Source of the DNA: Isoetes taiwanensis | Lineage: Eukaryota > Streptophyta > Lycopodiopsida > Isoetales > Isoetaceae | Assembly: GCA_021234155.1 (NCBI GenBank) | Contig: JAJEKV010000005.1 | Location: 12,284,787-12,348,786 of the forward strand | Length of the DNA: 64,000 nucleotides | Direction of reading: 5' to 3' | Shown: piece by piece, positions 1 through 9,950 of the stretch | Layout of the letters: each line of letters starts with the position of its first letter | Position numbering within the stretch: the first letter of the stretch is position 1 | Program-made: the position numbers and the translations under genes | Notes under the pieces: model-generated | The model's input: only the letters and a program-made list of their open reading frames with translations | Databases searched by the model: none | Told to the model about the DNA's origin: nothing

Positions 1-403
1 TGCAACTTGGTCTCTAGGGTAATTTCGGCCTCCCGGACGATGTGGCGAAGTCGAATCGCCATTCCGGAGCCTCCATAATGTCCGAACGACAAAACACTTT
101 GGTTTCTACACGATCCGGCCGGGGGCCTTAGCCAGCGGTTTGATAAGTTCTCCGGACGGATATTGGATTTTTGGACCTTATCGAGCGGGGCCCTTGAACG
201 AAGGATTCAACGGTGGGATAGGGGAACCGAGATCCGGGAGTGTGGTCTTTAGCGTATGGCCCTCCGGGGGAGCGCTGCCAGGAAAGGCTGCCTCGGGAAA
301 CTTTTTGTGGCTCGCCTCTTGGGGTTCGGACTCTCCCCTCTAATGAGGCGGCCTTGCAAGGTCCTGGCCTTGTTTGACTTGGGCAAGTGTGCCAGCTTCG
401 GTA

Positions 404-739
404 CCCCAACAACAGTCAGCCTGGACCGCATTAATGCAAACACTTTGATCTAAACCTTTGTCCGAAATTTTGAAAACGGCATGTACGGCGATGACTTAAG
501 AAGCCTGCTGACAAAAAATCAGAATTTAATTCCTTACTATGCATTAATTACGAATTTATGAATGTCTTGCTACTTGCCCAACAACAGTTTTGCCTAGGCC
601 GCTCCAATGCTACCTATTTGATCAGAACTTTATCCCGAAATTCTAAAAATTTGCCTATATGCGGGATGACATAGGAAGCCAACCGACAAAAAAAATCAGA
701 ATTTAATTCCATACCATGTATTAATTACGAATTTATGAA
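404..739. repeat. Diverged tandem dimer, about 175-bp unit
   Basis: Two adjacent copies, about 404-577 and 578-739. Both carry a CCAACAACAGT start, a TTTGATC block, a GATGAC...AGGAAGCC/AGAAGCC block and an almost identical end (AATCAGAATTTAATTCC, then ATTAATTACGAATTTATGAA). The right halves are far more alike than the left halves. The DNA before it (1-403) is relatively GC-rich and open in several frames on both strands, but no protein family was recognised there. Possibly a degraded satellite or LTR fragment. Confidence 0.75.
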
Positions 740-1077
740 GCATGAATGCAAAAGAACGCATAACTAAAAAATTCTCGCATCGAAAAAAGGTGGAATTTTG
801 ACAAGCGGTTTACGCGTCTTGGCATGGACATGAGAAAACATTTCACTAGGATATGCGGTGTTGGTGCACGATGAAATAGCTCGAAGTCTTCCAGAGCTCA
901 CATGCCGCCACAAAAGTTCTCTTCACGGCGGCCACCGCGATGGGCGAGCAATTTCCCTCTCCAAAACCATGATTTGGCTCTTCCAATGGACTCGTAATAT
1001 CGACATTACCACGGGGACCAACTTTCGCGGGGCGAAGACCACCCTTGTTCTCCAAAAGAACAAAAGTACACTAGACG

Positions 1078-1335
1078 CCCAAATAGACGTCCCGCGTCGA
1101 CGCGGCGTCCCGCCCGCGACGACGCGTCGTCGCGACGCGACGTCACGTCGCACAAAAGTGACGCACGCGATGCGACGTGGTGCACCTGGCGTGACAGATC
1201 TGCCACGTCACGGTGTCAGACGTCGCACCACACGTCGCATGCGACGTGTCTGCGACGTGACGTCGCATTGACGTCGCATGGTCACGTTATTTGCGACGTC
1301 ACGTCGCACAGACGTCGCAAGCCCACGTCGCTAAA
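1078..1335. repeat. CpG-dense ACGTCGC/GCGACGT repeat block
   Basis: At least 13 copies of the 7-mer ACGTCGC or its complement GCGACGT lie within about 260 bp, in both orientations. Several are fused into perfect palindromes such as ACGTCGCATGCGACGT. CpG density is far above the neighbouring DNA. An open frame runs through it on the plus strand (858-1271), but its arginine-rich end is simply the repeat translated, so no gene is called. Confidence 0.85.
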
Positions 1336-1371
1336 TGTCCATTCTCTTGTTGTGCTTCCGATTTTCAAATT

Positions 1372-1545
1372 GGAAACCCTTCCAATTTTCCATTAAAATC
1401 ATGGAAACCCTTCCTATTTTCCATGGAAACCCTTCCTGGTTTTAATGAAAGCCGGAAGGGTTTCCATGGAAACCCTTCCTATTTTCCATGGAAAATAGGA
1501 AGGGTTTCCATGGAAAATAGGAAGGGTTTCCATGGGAGCCCAACC
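1372..1545. repeat. Palindromic GGAAACCCTTCC repeat cluster
   Basis: The words GGAAACCCTTCC and CCATGGAAAATAGG alternate with their complements. Bases 1461-1516 form a perfect 56-bp palindrome centred on CCATGG. An overlapping 26-bp perfect palindrome lies at 1454-1479. Transcribed or single-stranded, this would fold into strong hairpins. The 1546-1900 interval that follows contains no gene I can recognise. Confidence 0.85.
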
Positions 1546-1927
1546 CAAATAGGGAGTACTTAGAACCATCGTTCCCAAAATGCCCTTGAGATCTATAACG
1601 TGTATTTCTTTTCAAATTTTAAAAGTTGTAAATTTACAAAATACCCTTTAGTTTTAAGCAAATTATTGAAACACCCTTGAACAACATCGTATTATCACTG
1701 GAGGCAACATCGCAACTATCGTGAGAGCCTGTGCCTCCAGACTTGTGAGAGAATATGTAGCACAATAACAGGGGGTTACTCTTAGATTTTTGTACGCTTT
1801 TTCACATGGTTTTTCTAGGATTTCGTTGTTGTATTCATTGAGGTGTACTAAATAGTATTTCTAGAGTGCACCCTTTATGGGCCGTTGATTTTTGTTGGTT
1901 GGAACAATCCGAGGGTTGTTGTCTTTC

Positions 1928-2036
1928 TCTGCATGTGTTTGTGCATGAACACTGCGCATGCGTATGCATGTGCATGTGTAATGTGCATGTGCAAGTGTAA
2001 GTGCATGTGTGTGCATGTGTGCATGTGCATGTGTAC
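1928..2036. repeat. TGCATG/TGTGCA low-complexity tract
   Basis: Alternating purine-pyrimidine sequence built from GTGCATGT, ATGCATGT and AAGTGTAAG words over about 110 bp. It gives cysteine/methionine-rich or histidine-rich spurious frames. It lies just upstream of the PPR remnant. Confidence 0.8.
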
Positions 2037-2341
2037 TTGCCCTCTTGGATTCTTGTTGTCGGAGTGGATTTTTGCTACCAGGAGGTGGTTCTTTTGCTCA
2101 TACTTGCAAAGGTATATATTTTTTAATGTTTCTTCAGTTAGCATAATGGTTTTTTTACAAGGTATTAGTTGCCTTTGTTTCCATCCCTTTATCTGTTCTA
2201 AAATTTGTTGCAGATTAAAAAAGAAACAGATGCTACTCTGAAAATAGTGTTCAAACAGGTGAATATAAATAGGTTTTATTTGCGATGCTCTAACTTTTCA
2301 TCTGTTGAAGCAGAACATGTATTCTGCCTCATACTGTTGCA

Positions 2342-2842
2342 GGATGTTGATGGTAAATGTGGTGCTATGAAGGACGCAAGGAATGTGTTTGATCATTTGC
2401 GTGAGAGGATTATTTCCTCGTTGAATATTATGATGTGGGTCTATAGCGAAGCAGTGAAGTTATTTCAACTATTGCCCAATCCAGATGTGGTTTCTTGGAA
2501 ATCTATGCTACCAGCTTATCTTCGTTATGGCAGCTCAGGAAGGCATTCACATTGATCCATGAAATGCCTCTGCATGATGCCACTTCATGGAATATTGTTA
2601 TTGAAGCTTATGCTCGCTGTAGCCAGCTGACAGATGCATTGAAGCTCTTCAAAGAGATGCCTAAACCAAATGTTGTGTCTTGGAGTATCGTCATCACAGC
2701 CCACGCTGAATCTGGACACATGGATGAGGCACATAAACTTTTTAAGCAAATGCCTCAAAAGGACATTTCATTTAATGCTATAATAGCTTATAGTAAACAT
2801 GAGAACCTTCAAGCAGCACATCATCTATTCCAGCAAACATAA
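2342..2842 (+). pseudogene. PPR (pentatricopeptide repeat) gene fragment, frameshifted
   Basis: The translation shows PLS-style PPR motifs: GKCGAMKDARNVF, then PNPDVVSWKSMLPAY, then a change of frame near 2540 followed by RKAFTLIHEMP, DATSWNIVIEAYARC, DALKLFKEMPKPNVVSWS, DEAHKLFKQMPQKDI, and a stop at 2840-2842. PPR proteins bind organellar RNA and direct its editing or processing. Here only about four repeats remain, with no initiator methionine, targeting peptide or C-terminal E/DYW domain. The start follows an acceptor-like TGTTGCAG at 2334-2341, and another TTGCAG precedes a 45-bp open stretch at 2214-2258, so relic introns are possible. Considered a truncated, inactivated copy. Family assignment is confident; function is not claimed. 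Confidence 0.85.
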
Positions 2843-3133
2843 TATGTCTGATGTTGGTGGTATATAAATCGTTACTACGACAGAGCTCCTACTGGATTTT
2901 GAGCTTCCAAGGTTCTACCAAAGACTCCTCTTATAAATTGTTGTTGCATGGTTTTTAGATGCCCTGTCAATACTTCAAAATTTCCTACTCTAGATTCAGG
3001 GTAAGTAGTTATTTGTTGCATGTTAAAGACTTTTGGATTCATGATTCTGTTCAAGCTTTACACACTTTATAACAGTGTATTTTTTAGTATATTTGAGCTG
3101 CCCTTGGTATGCAATGCAGAAAATTGAGATAAC

Positions 3134-3227
3134 ATTATGCTCCCACCTTAAGTGAGAGTCTCCAGTAGCATTTTTTGAGATTATGCTCCCACCGTAAGTA
3201 AGAATCTCTAGTTGTACTTTTTTATTC
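3134..3227. repeat. Short tandem duplication, about 46 bp
   Basis: The block beginning ATTATGCTCCCACC and including AGTGAGAGTCTC occurs at 3134 and again, diverged, at 3180. The surrounding 2843-3700 stretch shows no gene. It is AT-rich, with repeated TGCATGCAATGG words near 3370-3425. Confidence 0.6.
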
Positions 3228-3709
3228 CTTATGCAAAACTAGTGCAATGTATTTCTAGAATGATGGAGTGAATGGTGCATTGCATTTGCTCCTCTGTACA
3301 CATAAGTTTGTCTTCCCAATATTGAGACTACGAATAAGCTAGGTTGTGCAGACATGACAAGCTATTAATGTTGCATGCAATGGGCAAAGACCATGCATTG
3401 CTCTTAATGCATGCAATGGCCAATAGTTTACATGATTCTTGTATTGCAATATTGAAATTACAGATAATGAATTTAATGACTACATAAAATGTACTCAATA
3501 GTTGTTTGCAATGGAAATAATTTGTTGTCTTGATGTTATTATGCTTTTTAGTAATTAATATTTATGCCCATAAAGTTTACTTATGTTTGCTTTAGTTAGG
3601 GCCCAAAGGGCCCAATTTTTTTTTTAATATAACAATCAACACACAACTACAATTAACATTATTAACACAAACCATTGCATTTAATTAAAATCCCCCTTAA
3701 ACCCCCTTT

Positions 3710-3987
3710 GGTTTGGGTCCATATTCACACGGGGGGTTACGTAGGGCAGCGAGAGCTCCAAAAATATATTTACAATACATGTACAAAATTAACACCATTA
3801 AGTACATTCTCTCAAACCTTACAGTATTTTGCAAACCTTAATATACAGTATACAAAAACTTGTACATGCATACCCCACAAACGAGGATCGCTATGTACGG
3901 TCCAGATCTTGGAATAAAGGCCAAATATGCCCATCCGACAGCTCTCGTTGCCCGGAGTAACCCCCCGTGTGAATATGCAGCCAAACC
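3710..3987. mobile_element. Short inverted-repeat element (MITE-like), 278 bp
   Basis: Terminal inverted repeats of about 48 bp: the left arm 3710-3757 (contains ATTCACACGGGGGGTTAC) pairs with the right arm 3940-3987 (contains GTAACCCCCCGTGTGAAT), with roughly seven mismatches. The about 180-bp centre is AT-rich and non-coding. No transposase is present, and the flanks show no clear target duplication, so the superfamily is undetermined. Confidence 0.6.
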
Positions 3988-4264
3988 TTCAAAAAATATT
4001 GAGAAAATAGAATTTGTGCAAAATCATGAGAGCTTCTGAGCAAAAATCAATAGAGCAAGCAAAACTTGATGGAGCAAAATGAGTTTCAATCACAAGCAAA
4101 TTCGATGGAGCTTCCTGTGCCTTCTTTTTTTCGTTCTGAAGAACCGTGCACAAAAATAAGTGTTGATCCAAAAACGATGCCAAAAAAATATTTGTTGAAA
4201 AAGGGTGTTCCATTGAATATGAAAAACTGAAGGGCATTTTATGAAAGTTAAAATATTAGAATAT

Positions 4265-4812
4265 ATATATTTTTTTTTTTGAAGGATAAAGAATTTTCCA
4301 TTTATAGGTAAACTATTACACAGCCTTATAGCAGATAGACACCCTCCTGAACAAGTTTGAAGAGGGGATAGCTACAAAGCCCTTTTGGACTGCATGTAGA
4401 TGCCTTCTTCTTAAGGTGGTAGTTTGATGAAGGTCTCCCAAACAAGGGAAACATCATCTTCGACCACACACTTGAACTTTCTAAGCTTCTCTATGAGCAT
4501 GTGCAGTATTTGTATGGCTGTAGTATATGCCTCTTTGCCTAGAGTGAAAGAATTGCGCCTTTTCCATATGACCCATAATGCCCATGATCTGACAATATGA
4601 AAAGCTTTGCATTTTGAGACTGGCCATTCTACTGGATATCTACCTAGAAGGAGATCATTGGTCCCCAGTGTAATGTTGAACATAGACATGCACCACGACC
4701 ACACAACTTGCAGGTCAGTGCACTCTGCTAAGCAGTGTTCCAGAGACTCTTCCTCCAACTTGCACAATGGACATAGAGGGCTCACGTCAGCTTTGAATTT
4801 GGATACCCTTTA
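4265..4812 (-). mobile_element. 5'-truncated LINE, 3' end with zinc-binding C-terminus
   Basis: Reading on the minus strand, 4411-4785 encodes a zf-RVT type C-terminal domain (C-x2-C at MSPLCPLCK, then EHCLAEC, LQVVWSW, WALWVIWKRRNSF), typical of plant L1-like ORF2 ends. The strand ends in a poly(A) seen as T's at 4271-4280. Reverse transcriptase and endonuclease are missing, so this is a dead 5'-truncated insertion. The A-rich end carries TATAAATGGAAAATTC just before the tail, resembling other LINE 3' ends in this window. It lies between AAGGGCATTT-type repeats at 4210-4230 and 4838-4900. Confidence 0.8.
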
Positions 4813-5107
4813 GAAGGGTATATATTGACCAAGGGCATTTAGTAAAATTATGAAAATTTAAGGGCATCTGGTGAAATTCGTCAAAACATAAGGGCATTTT
4901 GTAGTTTTTTCCTAGAAGGTAATAGGCTCTTAGAATTGAAGCAGCAGGCAGATCCTTCAAAGTGGTTGATGCGCAAAACAATATGATTTTATGAGGCTCC
5001 TGATTAGATAAATATGCTATGGACATCTCTTGAGAAGTTTGAGATGAAGGGGTTAAATGCGCCTAATGGGCGAGCCCATTTATTTGGCGTAATGGGCGAG
5101 CCTGCCT

Positions 5108-5515
5108 TTTAACCCGGAGGTCCGAGGCAATTTTGCCTCTGATTCAATCCTCTAAATCGTTGCAGCAGCAAGATCTTGCAGGGTTGATCTGGGTGAAGAC
5201 GATGAGCTGGGTGAAGACAAACAATTGATCCACGAAACAGAGCGGTTCTTCCACAAGCGGCAGAAAGTAGGGAAGGCTGATTGGAAGGATAATCTCTTGC
5301 AGAAGCTTGCACACGCCAAAGCTTGCAGGACAGATCCCTTCAGTCAGTTCTGTGCCGGCTGCCATGCCAAGCACCTGTTTATCATTGTTATTGCCTGTTT
5401 ATTATGATAAACAGGCCACTGTCTGTTTATCTAGATGTGACAGCCCATTACGCCTAATCACTGATCTAGATCGAACGGTTGGAATCTAAAATTGCCGAGG
5501 ACCTGCCGGTTAAGG
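5108..5515. mobile_element. Possible inverted-repeat element with 25-28 bp termini
   Basis: TTAACCCGGAGGTCCGAGG near 5109 is mirrored by CCGAGGACCTGCCGGTTAA near 5495. The inner sequence GGCAATTTT is shared too. The interior is unique-looking and open on both strands for about 60-75 codons, without a recognisable protein. The left flank repeats the word TAATGGGCGAGCC (5066 and 5091). Could be a MITE or a chance pair. Confidence 0.4.
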
Positions 5516-6126
5516 AGGAGGATTTGTAACAGTTCTATGTTTGCCCACCCCCCTCAAACATGACACCCATAGAGCATCTCTCGTGTACTAGCATTTTTAA
5601 GCAGATAATGTTTAAGGGTATGTTCCACCTGACTTCAAATTTTGAGGTCCAAGTTGAAGCCAAGAGTGTTCACGGGCAAACTTCTTCTAGCTTTTCAAAA
5701 ATTGATAGGACAAATACAAATTAAGATGGTATAAACAACCAGTTGGCTGGCAGAGTGATAGATACTTTTCATATGCCTGATATAAAAGTGAGGATCCATA
5801 GTTTATTTGTCGAAAAAAATGTGCAATAAAAACCATAGACTTATTGCATAGGCATGCTTGTGGCTCATTCTTTAGGATGGATTATATACATGATTTAGTT
5901 TAGTTATAGAATCTAGAAATTGTCCATGTTGCAGAGAAGCTGTAGTTGCTATTCTAGAACTTTAATTGCCTTTCTAGAATGCCCTCGCCATAGCATGATA
6001 AGATTTGCATTGTCATTTGCTATGCCACAACTAAGCTAGGTACATTTTTCCAAGCTTGGTGCAAAGTAAAAAAAAATGCTTTCTGAGTTGAATAGTATAT
6101 GCATATTACATTGAGCCAAATGCCTA

Positions 6127-6418
6127 ATGTGAAGAAACTTGAAAATGATAAAATACAATGGTATAATATATAAACAAGAATCTAAAAAGCAGGCAAGAAC
6201 ACAAGAATATGAGCTAGAAGGCTCAAGGTTGGCGTGAACTGGAATGCTGAAGGTCCCTTTATACATAGCAAAGGGGGTTCTTTTCTATAACAAATTTCTT
6301 GTGGAGTATTTGTGTACATTCTAAAATCTAACTCATTCCTTAATAAGTGAACAATGAGGTGCAATACTATTTCTTTATGTGATGACCATATATTTATAAT
6401 ATCTACATGGTCGTCACA
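6127..6418 (-). mobile_element. LTR remnant related to the solo LTR at 23.6 kb
   Basis: The block containing CTAGAAGGCTCAAGGTTGGC (6213) and the end ATGGTCGTCACA (6407-6418) matches the solo LTR at 23,593-24,112 (CTAGAAGGCTCAAGACTGGC; ATGGTCGTCACA). Immediately to the right, CCATCCCCCTCT (6419-6430) reads on the minus strand as a polypurine tract followed by TGTGACGACC, the usual junction into a 3' LTR. This fixes the orientation. The left end near 6127 is uncertain, because that side has diverged. Confidence 0.6.
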
Positions 6419-6424
6419 CCATCC

Positions 6425-6600
6425 CCCTCTGATGATGATGGCCTCTAATACTATAATAATTGTTTCCACATGAAAGACCTCCAAATCGAACACCAAATAC
6501 TCATCTGCAATGATGATGGTCTCTAATAATAGTAACTGCTTCCATGAAAGGCCTCCAAGATCGAATACTAAGTACTCGTACATGGTTGAAGATTCTAGTA
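6425..6600. repeat. Tandem repeat of about 70 bp next to the polypurine tract
   Basis: Units built from GATGATGATGGCCTCTAATA...TTCCACATGAAAGACCTCCAAATCGAACACC recur about twice more with changes up to 6570. On the minus strand the copies stay open and give a repeated EYLVFDL...ETIII pattern. Likely the 3' internal end of the LTR element on its left. 6600-7140 holds nothing recognisable. Confidence 0.6.
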
Positions 6601-7139
6601 ATGGGCTCATAAAAATGCAGCAAAAACTCCATAGGTAGGTTTTCCATTCATCTCAGCTAGGCATATTTTATACACTAGTTGATAGTGAGTAGTGGCACAT
6701 CTATGATCCTAAAGCATACAATTCTAATAAATGTTGGCTGGTGTACCTTCCGAATGCTTATTATCCAAATTGAAAAAACATGTCTGCTCTGAGGGCTTGG
6801 ACAAATATAAGGCTGAATAAATCGCTCCCATAAAAATCTCACGAACCAAGAAGAAGTCGTTTGCCATCATACACATGCTACAATTTATTGTAGGTATCCA
6901 AAGTTGTAGATATTTTGCTAAATTTGATGGAAAAGCATGGTCGTTATTTGTATAGAAATGCTTATCATGTAAAAGGGCAATGACACAAAGATATATTTGT
7001 GGTATGTTTGATGTTGCTCTCCTATTTTGTTGACAACAATCTGCAGACAAAGATATCATTGTATAAGGGCAAGACAAATCATGATATTGATAGAAAGAGC
7101 CATTTAAATGCTAAAATTAAAAGAAATGGTGTTGAAATT

Positions 7140-7428
7140 TTTTTGCGTACACCAAAAGACTAAACTGCATATGAAAGACATTTTTGTATACGCAAATGCT
7201 TAAAACTACATTTGCGGACTTGGAAAAAAATTGTGTATGCGAAAAGAGCAGAATGGCGTATACGGACTATGTTTTGTGTATGCATTTCTGTGGAGTTTGC
7301 ATGCGTGAGATATATTAAATTTCGGGTATGTTGTTTTGAACGTTCGCATGCACGAAAATTACTTTGCATATGCGGTTTAGTTCTTTTCGAATATGTGAAC
7401 TTATGTTGTGACGCTTCAAGAATCTATA
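7140..7428. repeat. GCGTATACGCA-rich dispersed repeat, copy 1
   Basis: Many self-complementary words of the GTATACGC, TTTGCGTA, GTATGCG and CGCATATG type in an AT-rich background. A similar word set fills 47,585-48,015 and, more weakly, 41,020-41,520. It directly abuts the LTR beginning at 7429. No protein family is recognisable in the open frames across it. Confidence 0.5.
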
Positions 7429-8664
7429 CGATGCTCCCATCATACAAATACGGGGAATTCCCCTCTCATGGCAACTACATCACTATGGAAAGGCCCTCCA
7501 TCTAACTCGGACTTGTCCGGGTGAGGAACACGGAGGCACCATTTGTCCCACGTCCTCTCCTATACAGCAGAAGTGTACACACATGCTAGCACACAGCAAT
7601 CATGCTCAAAATAATATACCACCACGAAGGGTGGTGCATCCATCATCATCATCTACATGGTAATACAAGTACAAGATAACATAAGCAATATACCATAAAT
7701 AAGGGCTCTACCCTGGGCTTAGATTCCATGGGGTCGACTGACGGTCAGGGCCTCAAGATAAATAGCAGACAGAGGTATAACATGGCATTGGCTGGCATAG
7801 AACAATGGCTAGGGTAGTCCACTCCATCTGCCCCTCTTGTGCACACTTTGCAGATAGGCTGAAATATGCTATGGCATGATTGTAGCCTTCCGGAGACGCA
7901 ATCCCATGGAATCACCCTATGAGACTACTCCGGATTACATTCCCCGTGCATAACGGATCCCTGGGTGTGCTAGAGAACAAGTGCCACATCAGTGACCCCC
8001 GCATTCGTACCCGATTTATTCCCCTAAATCTAAAGGCTGGCTCACCTGCCCGTTCGAGCCCCAAGGCGTCCATATAGGCACTCATCTTGGGACCCAGGGA
8101 GTGTCAGACCCATACCCGACCTACACTCAGTGACCGACTGTAAGCCTAGCACACTATGGGAGTCCTGTAGCCATGCTAGGCAAGACCCCACTCCTGTTTC
8201 ACCATCATACCCGTTATCTGGTATTGAATCACAACATAGCATCCACAGCCAGGTGGGCTCTTGTACATAGGCCGCATTTACCGGGTCTTAAGGGTTCTAG
8301 CTAAAGACATCTCTACTTCTAGAAATCTTTCGGGTCTCTACCCTCCCTTAAACCCAGACACACAGGAGAACTCGAAAGAGAGAACACAATCATAATTAAA
8401 GTATCCATCATCATCTTAGTAATACATAAAAGAGAAATTAACCATTCTATCTAATCAGAGAAGGGTTAGCTGAAGCACATACTATCTAGAGACTAACCGG
8501 TCTCTTGGCTAGAGCCATTGTCACAAAAGGCTTCCATTCTTCAAGTCTTCAACCCTTTTAGATTAATCCAAGTTCTTCCCTATTGACCCATAAGGGTCTA
8601 CTTATACCCTGGTGACGTGCCATAGTATATATACGTATACCATATAAATACATGGAACGCCATA
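7429..8664 (-). mobile_element. 3' LTR of the Ty3/gypsy element
   Basis: This 1.24-kb segment lies downstream (minus sense) of the integrase region and is followed on its right by a pyrimidine run that reads as a polypurine tract on the minus strand. It resembles 62,071-63,970 along its length: the start (ATGCTCCCATCATA / ATACTCCCATCATA), the TTGGCTGGCAT...GGGTAG...ACTCCATC block, the AGGCCGCATT block, and the end (GAACGCCATA / GAACATCACA). The outer base pair reads CG instead of TG, so the end has mutated. No 5' partner LTR is present in the window. Confidence 0.75.
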
Positions 8665-8676
8665 TTCTCCCCCTTG
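8665..8676 (-). other. Polypurine tract of the gypsy element
   Basis: TTCTCCCCCTTG on the plus strand, i.e. CAAGGGGGAGAA on the minus strand, directly before the LTR start. The same arrangement (TTCTCCCCACC) follows the sister LTR at 63,971. This primer for plus-strand DNA synthesis supports both the LTR boundary and the orientation. 8677-9340 is the non-coding end of the element. Confidence 0.7.
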
Positions 8677-9340
8677 GAATAATGCTGTCCTTAGCATTGG
8701 GGTTAGTTTATTAAAAAGACAATTAAGTTATAAAAGGTAAATTTATTTGCTGAAGTAATACAGGATTACATAAAGTTGTTCTAGGACCAAAGTCCCTTGA
8801 CAATAGACAATAACTACCATATCACGAAAATTTAGATAGGAGGACATATACAAACTAGCAATTAAATAACAAGAGATGGCCCTAGACTGAGGCCTAAAAT
8901 CTTTTGCAGTACGTTAGTATGCGCCATTGGCCTTCAGAATTACAGTACATTAGTACCTATAAAATAATTAAAATAGTGTGGTTGAAGGGACCACCTCCTT
9001 AAGAAAAAGAAATATGAATGAAGGAAATCCTATCATGCCTAAGGCTTGCATTTCGTCTCGGCGTAAGGAATGGCAATATTCCTATTATAGATGTAAACGA
9101 ATGCGTCCTATCATGAATGACTATATGCCAATTCCCCATCTAGGATGCATGTAACCCAACCCCTTAAATGATCCATGTCGGATCAACTCTCATATGATCC
9201 CTATCGGAATACGCTTACCATTAGAGTTGGAGTCCCGCGTCCTGAATGGTTCGACCTTGACATTCTCGCATAAAGTCTGGGTAAGCTTTGTCCAAATCCA
9301 CTTTAAGAACCCAAGCTGCATCCTCTGTCGGAAAGTGTTT

Positions 9341-9950
9341 TCACTTAACCAAATACTGCAAGATTTGAGTTATGCGGTTACATGCACGATCAAGGGAAGC
9401 CTTATGCACAATCTCCAATTGATCTTTCGTCATCTCCCGAAGTGTCGGTGTGTCAAGGATCTCTTCGGGGTCGGGGTTATGCTTCTTGAGAAGGCTCACA
9501 TGCAAGACTTTATGGACCTTCAAATGTGCGGGTAGATTCAACCTGTAGGCCAGAGAACCTATCCTCTCAGTTGACTCAAAGGGTCCCACCCATCTAGGTG
9601 CAAGCTTCTTGCAATTGTCAATTTTGAGTTTGGCCTGCTTCACCTTGATCTTTAGCCATACGGACCTAGAAACTTGAAATTCCCTTGGTGTCCGATGCCG
9701 ATCGGCAAGGCTCTTTTGCCAGACTTTGGCAGCTAACAAATACCCTCGAACTTCCTCGACTAGGGCCTGTATATCTGTAAGCAATTGTTGAGACACTTCC
9801 ACCTTAGAAACTGGATTATGCCAGGTATCTGGAGTAAGGCATTGATAGCCATAGTTGATCATAAAAGGAGATATCCTTGAAGATTCCTATTTAGTACTGT
9901 TATATGCAAACTCCACCAAATGGATATAATCTGCCCATTGGGATTGCTTC
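9341..9950 (-). pseudogene. Ty3/gypsy integrase C-terminal part
   Basis: Minus-strand translation contains the end of the integrase core (QWADYIHLVEFAYN, then one stop, then PFMINYGYQ), followed by the C-terminal domain: KSLADRHR, VWLKIK, KKLAPRWVGPFE, IGSLAYRLNLPAHLKVHKVLHVSLLK. That is the usual plant gypsy SH3-like tail with the HPVFHVSLLK-type motif. It is separated from the catalytic core at 12,335-13,010 by an inserted LINE. The integrase would join element DNA to the chromosome. This copy cannot, because of the insertion and the stop codons. Confidence 0.88.

Noticed and set aside
128-453. Overlapping open frames on both strands at the left edge
   Set aside because: GC-rich DNA open in several frames at once; none shows a motif or a plausible start context.
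858-1271. 137-codon plus-strand open frame with an arginine-rich tail
   Set aside because: The tail is the translated ACGTCGC repeat, the start has no recognisable motif, and the opposite strand is equally open.
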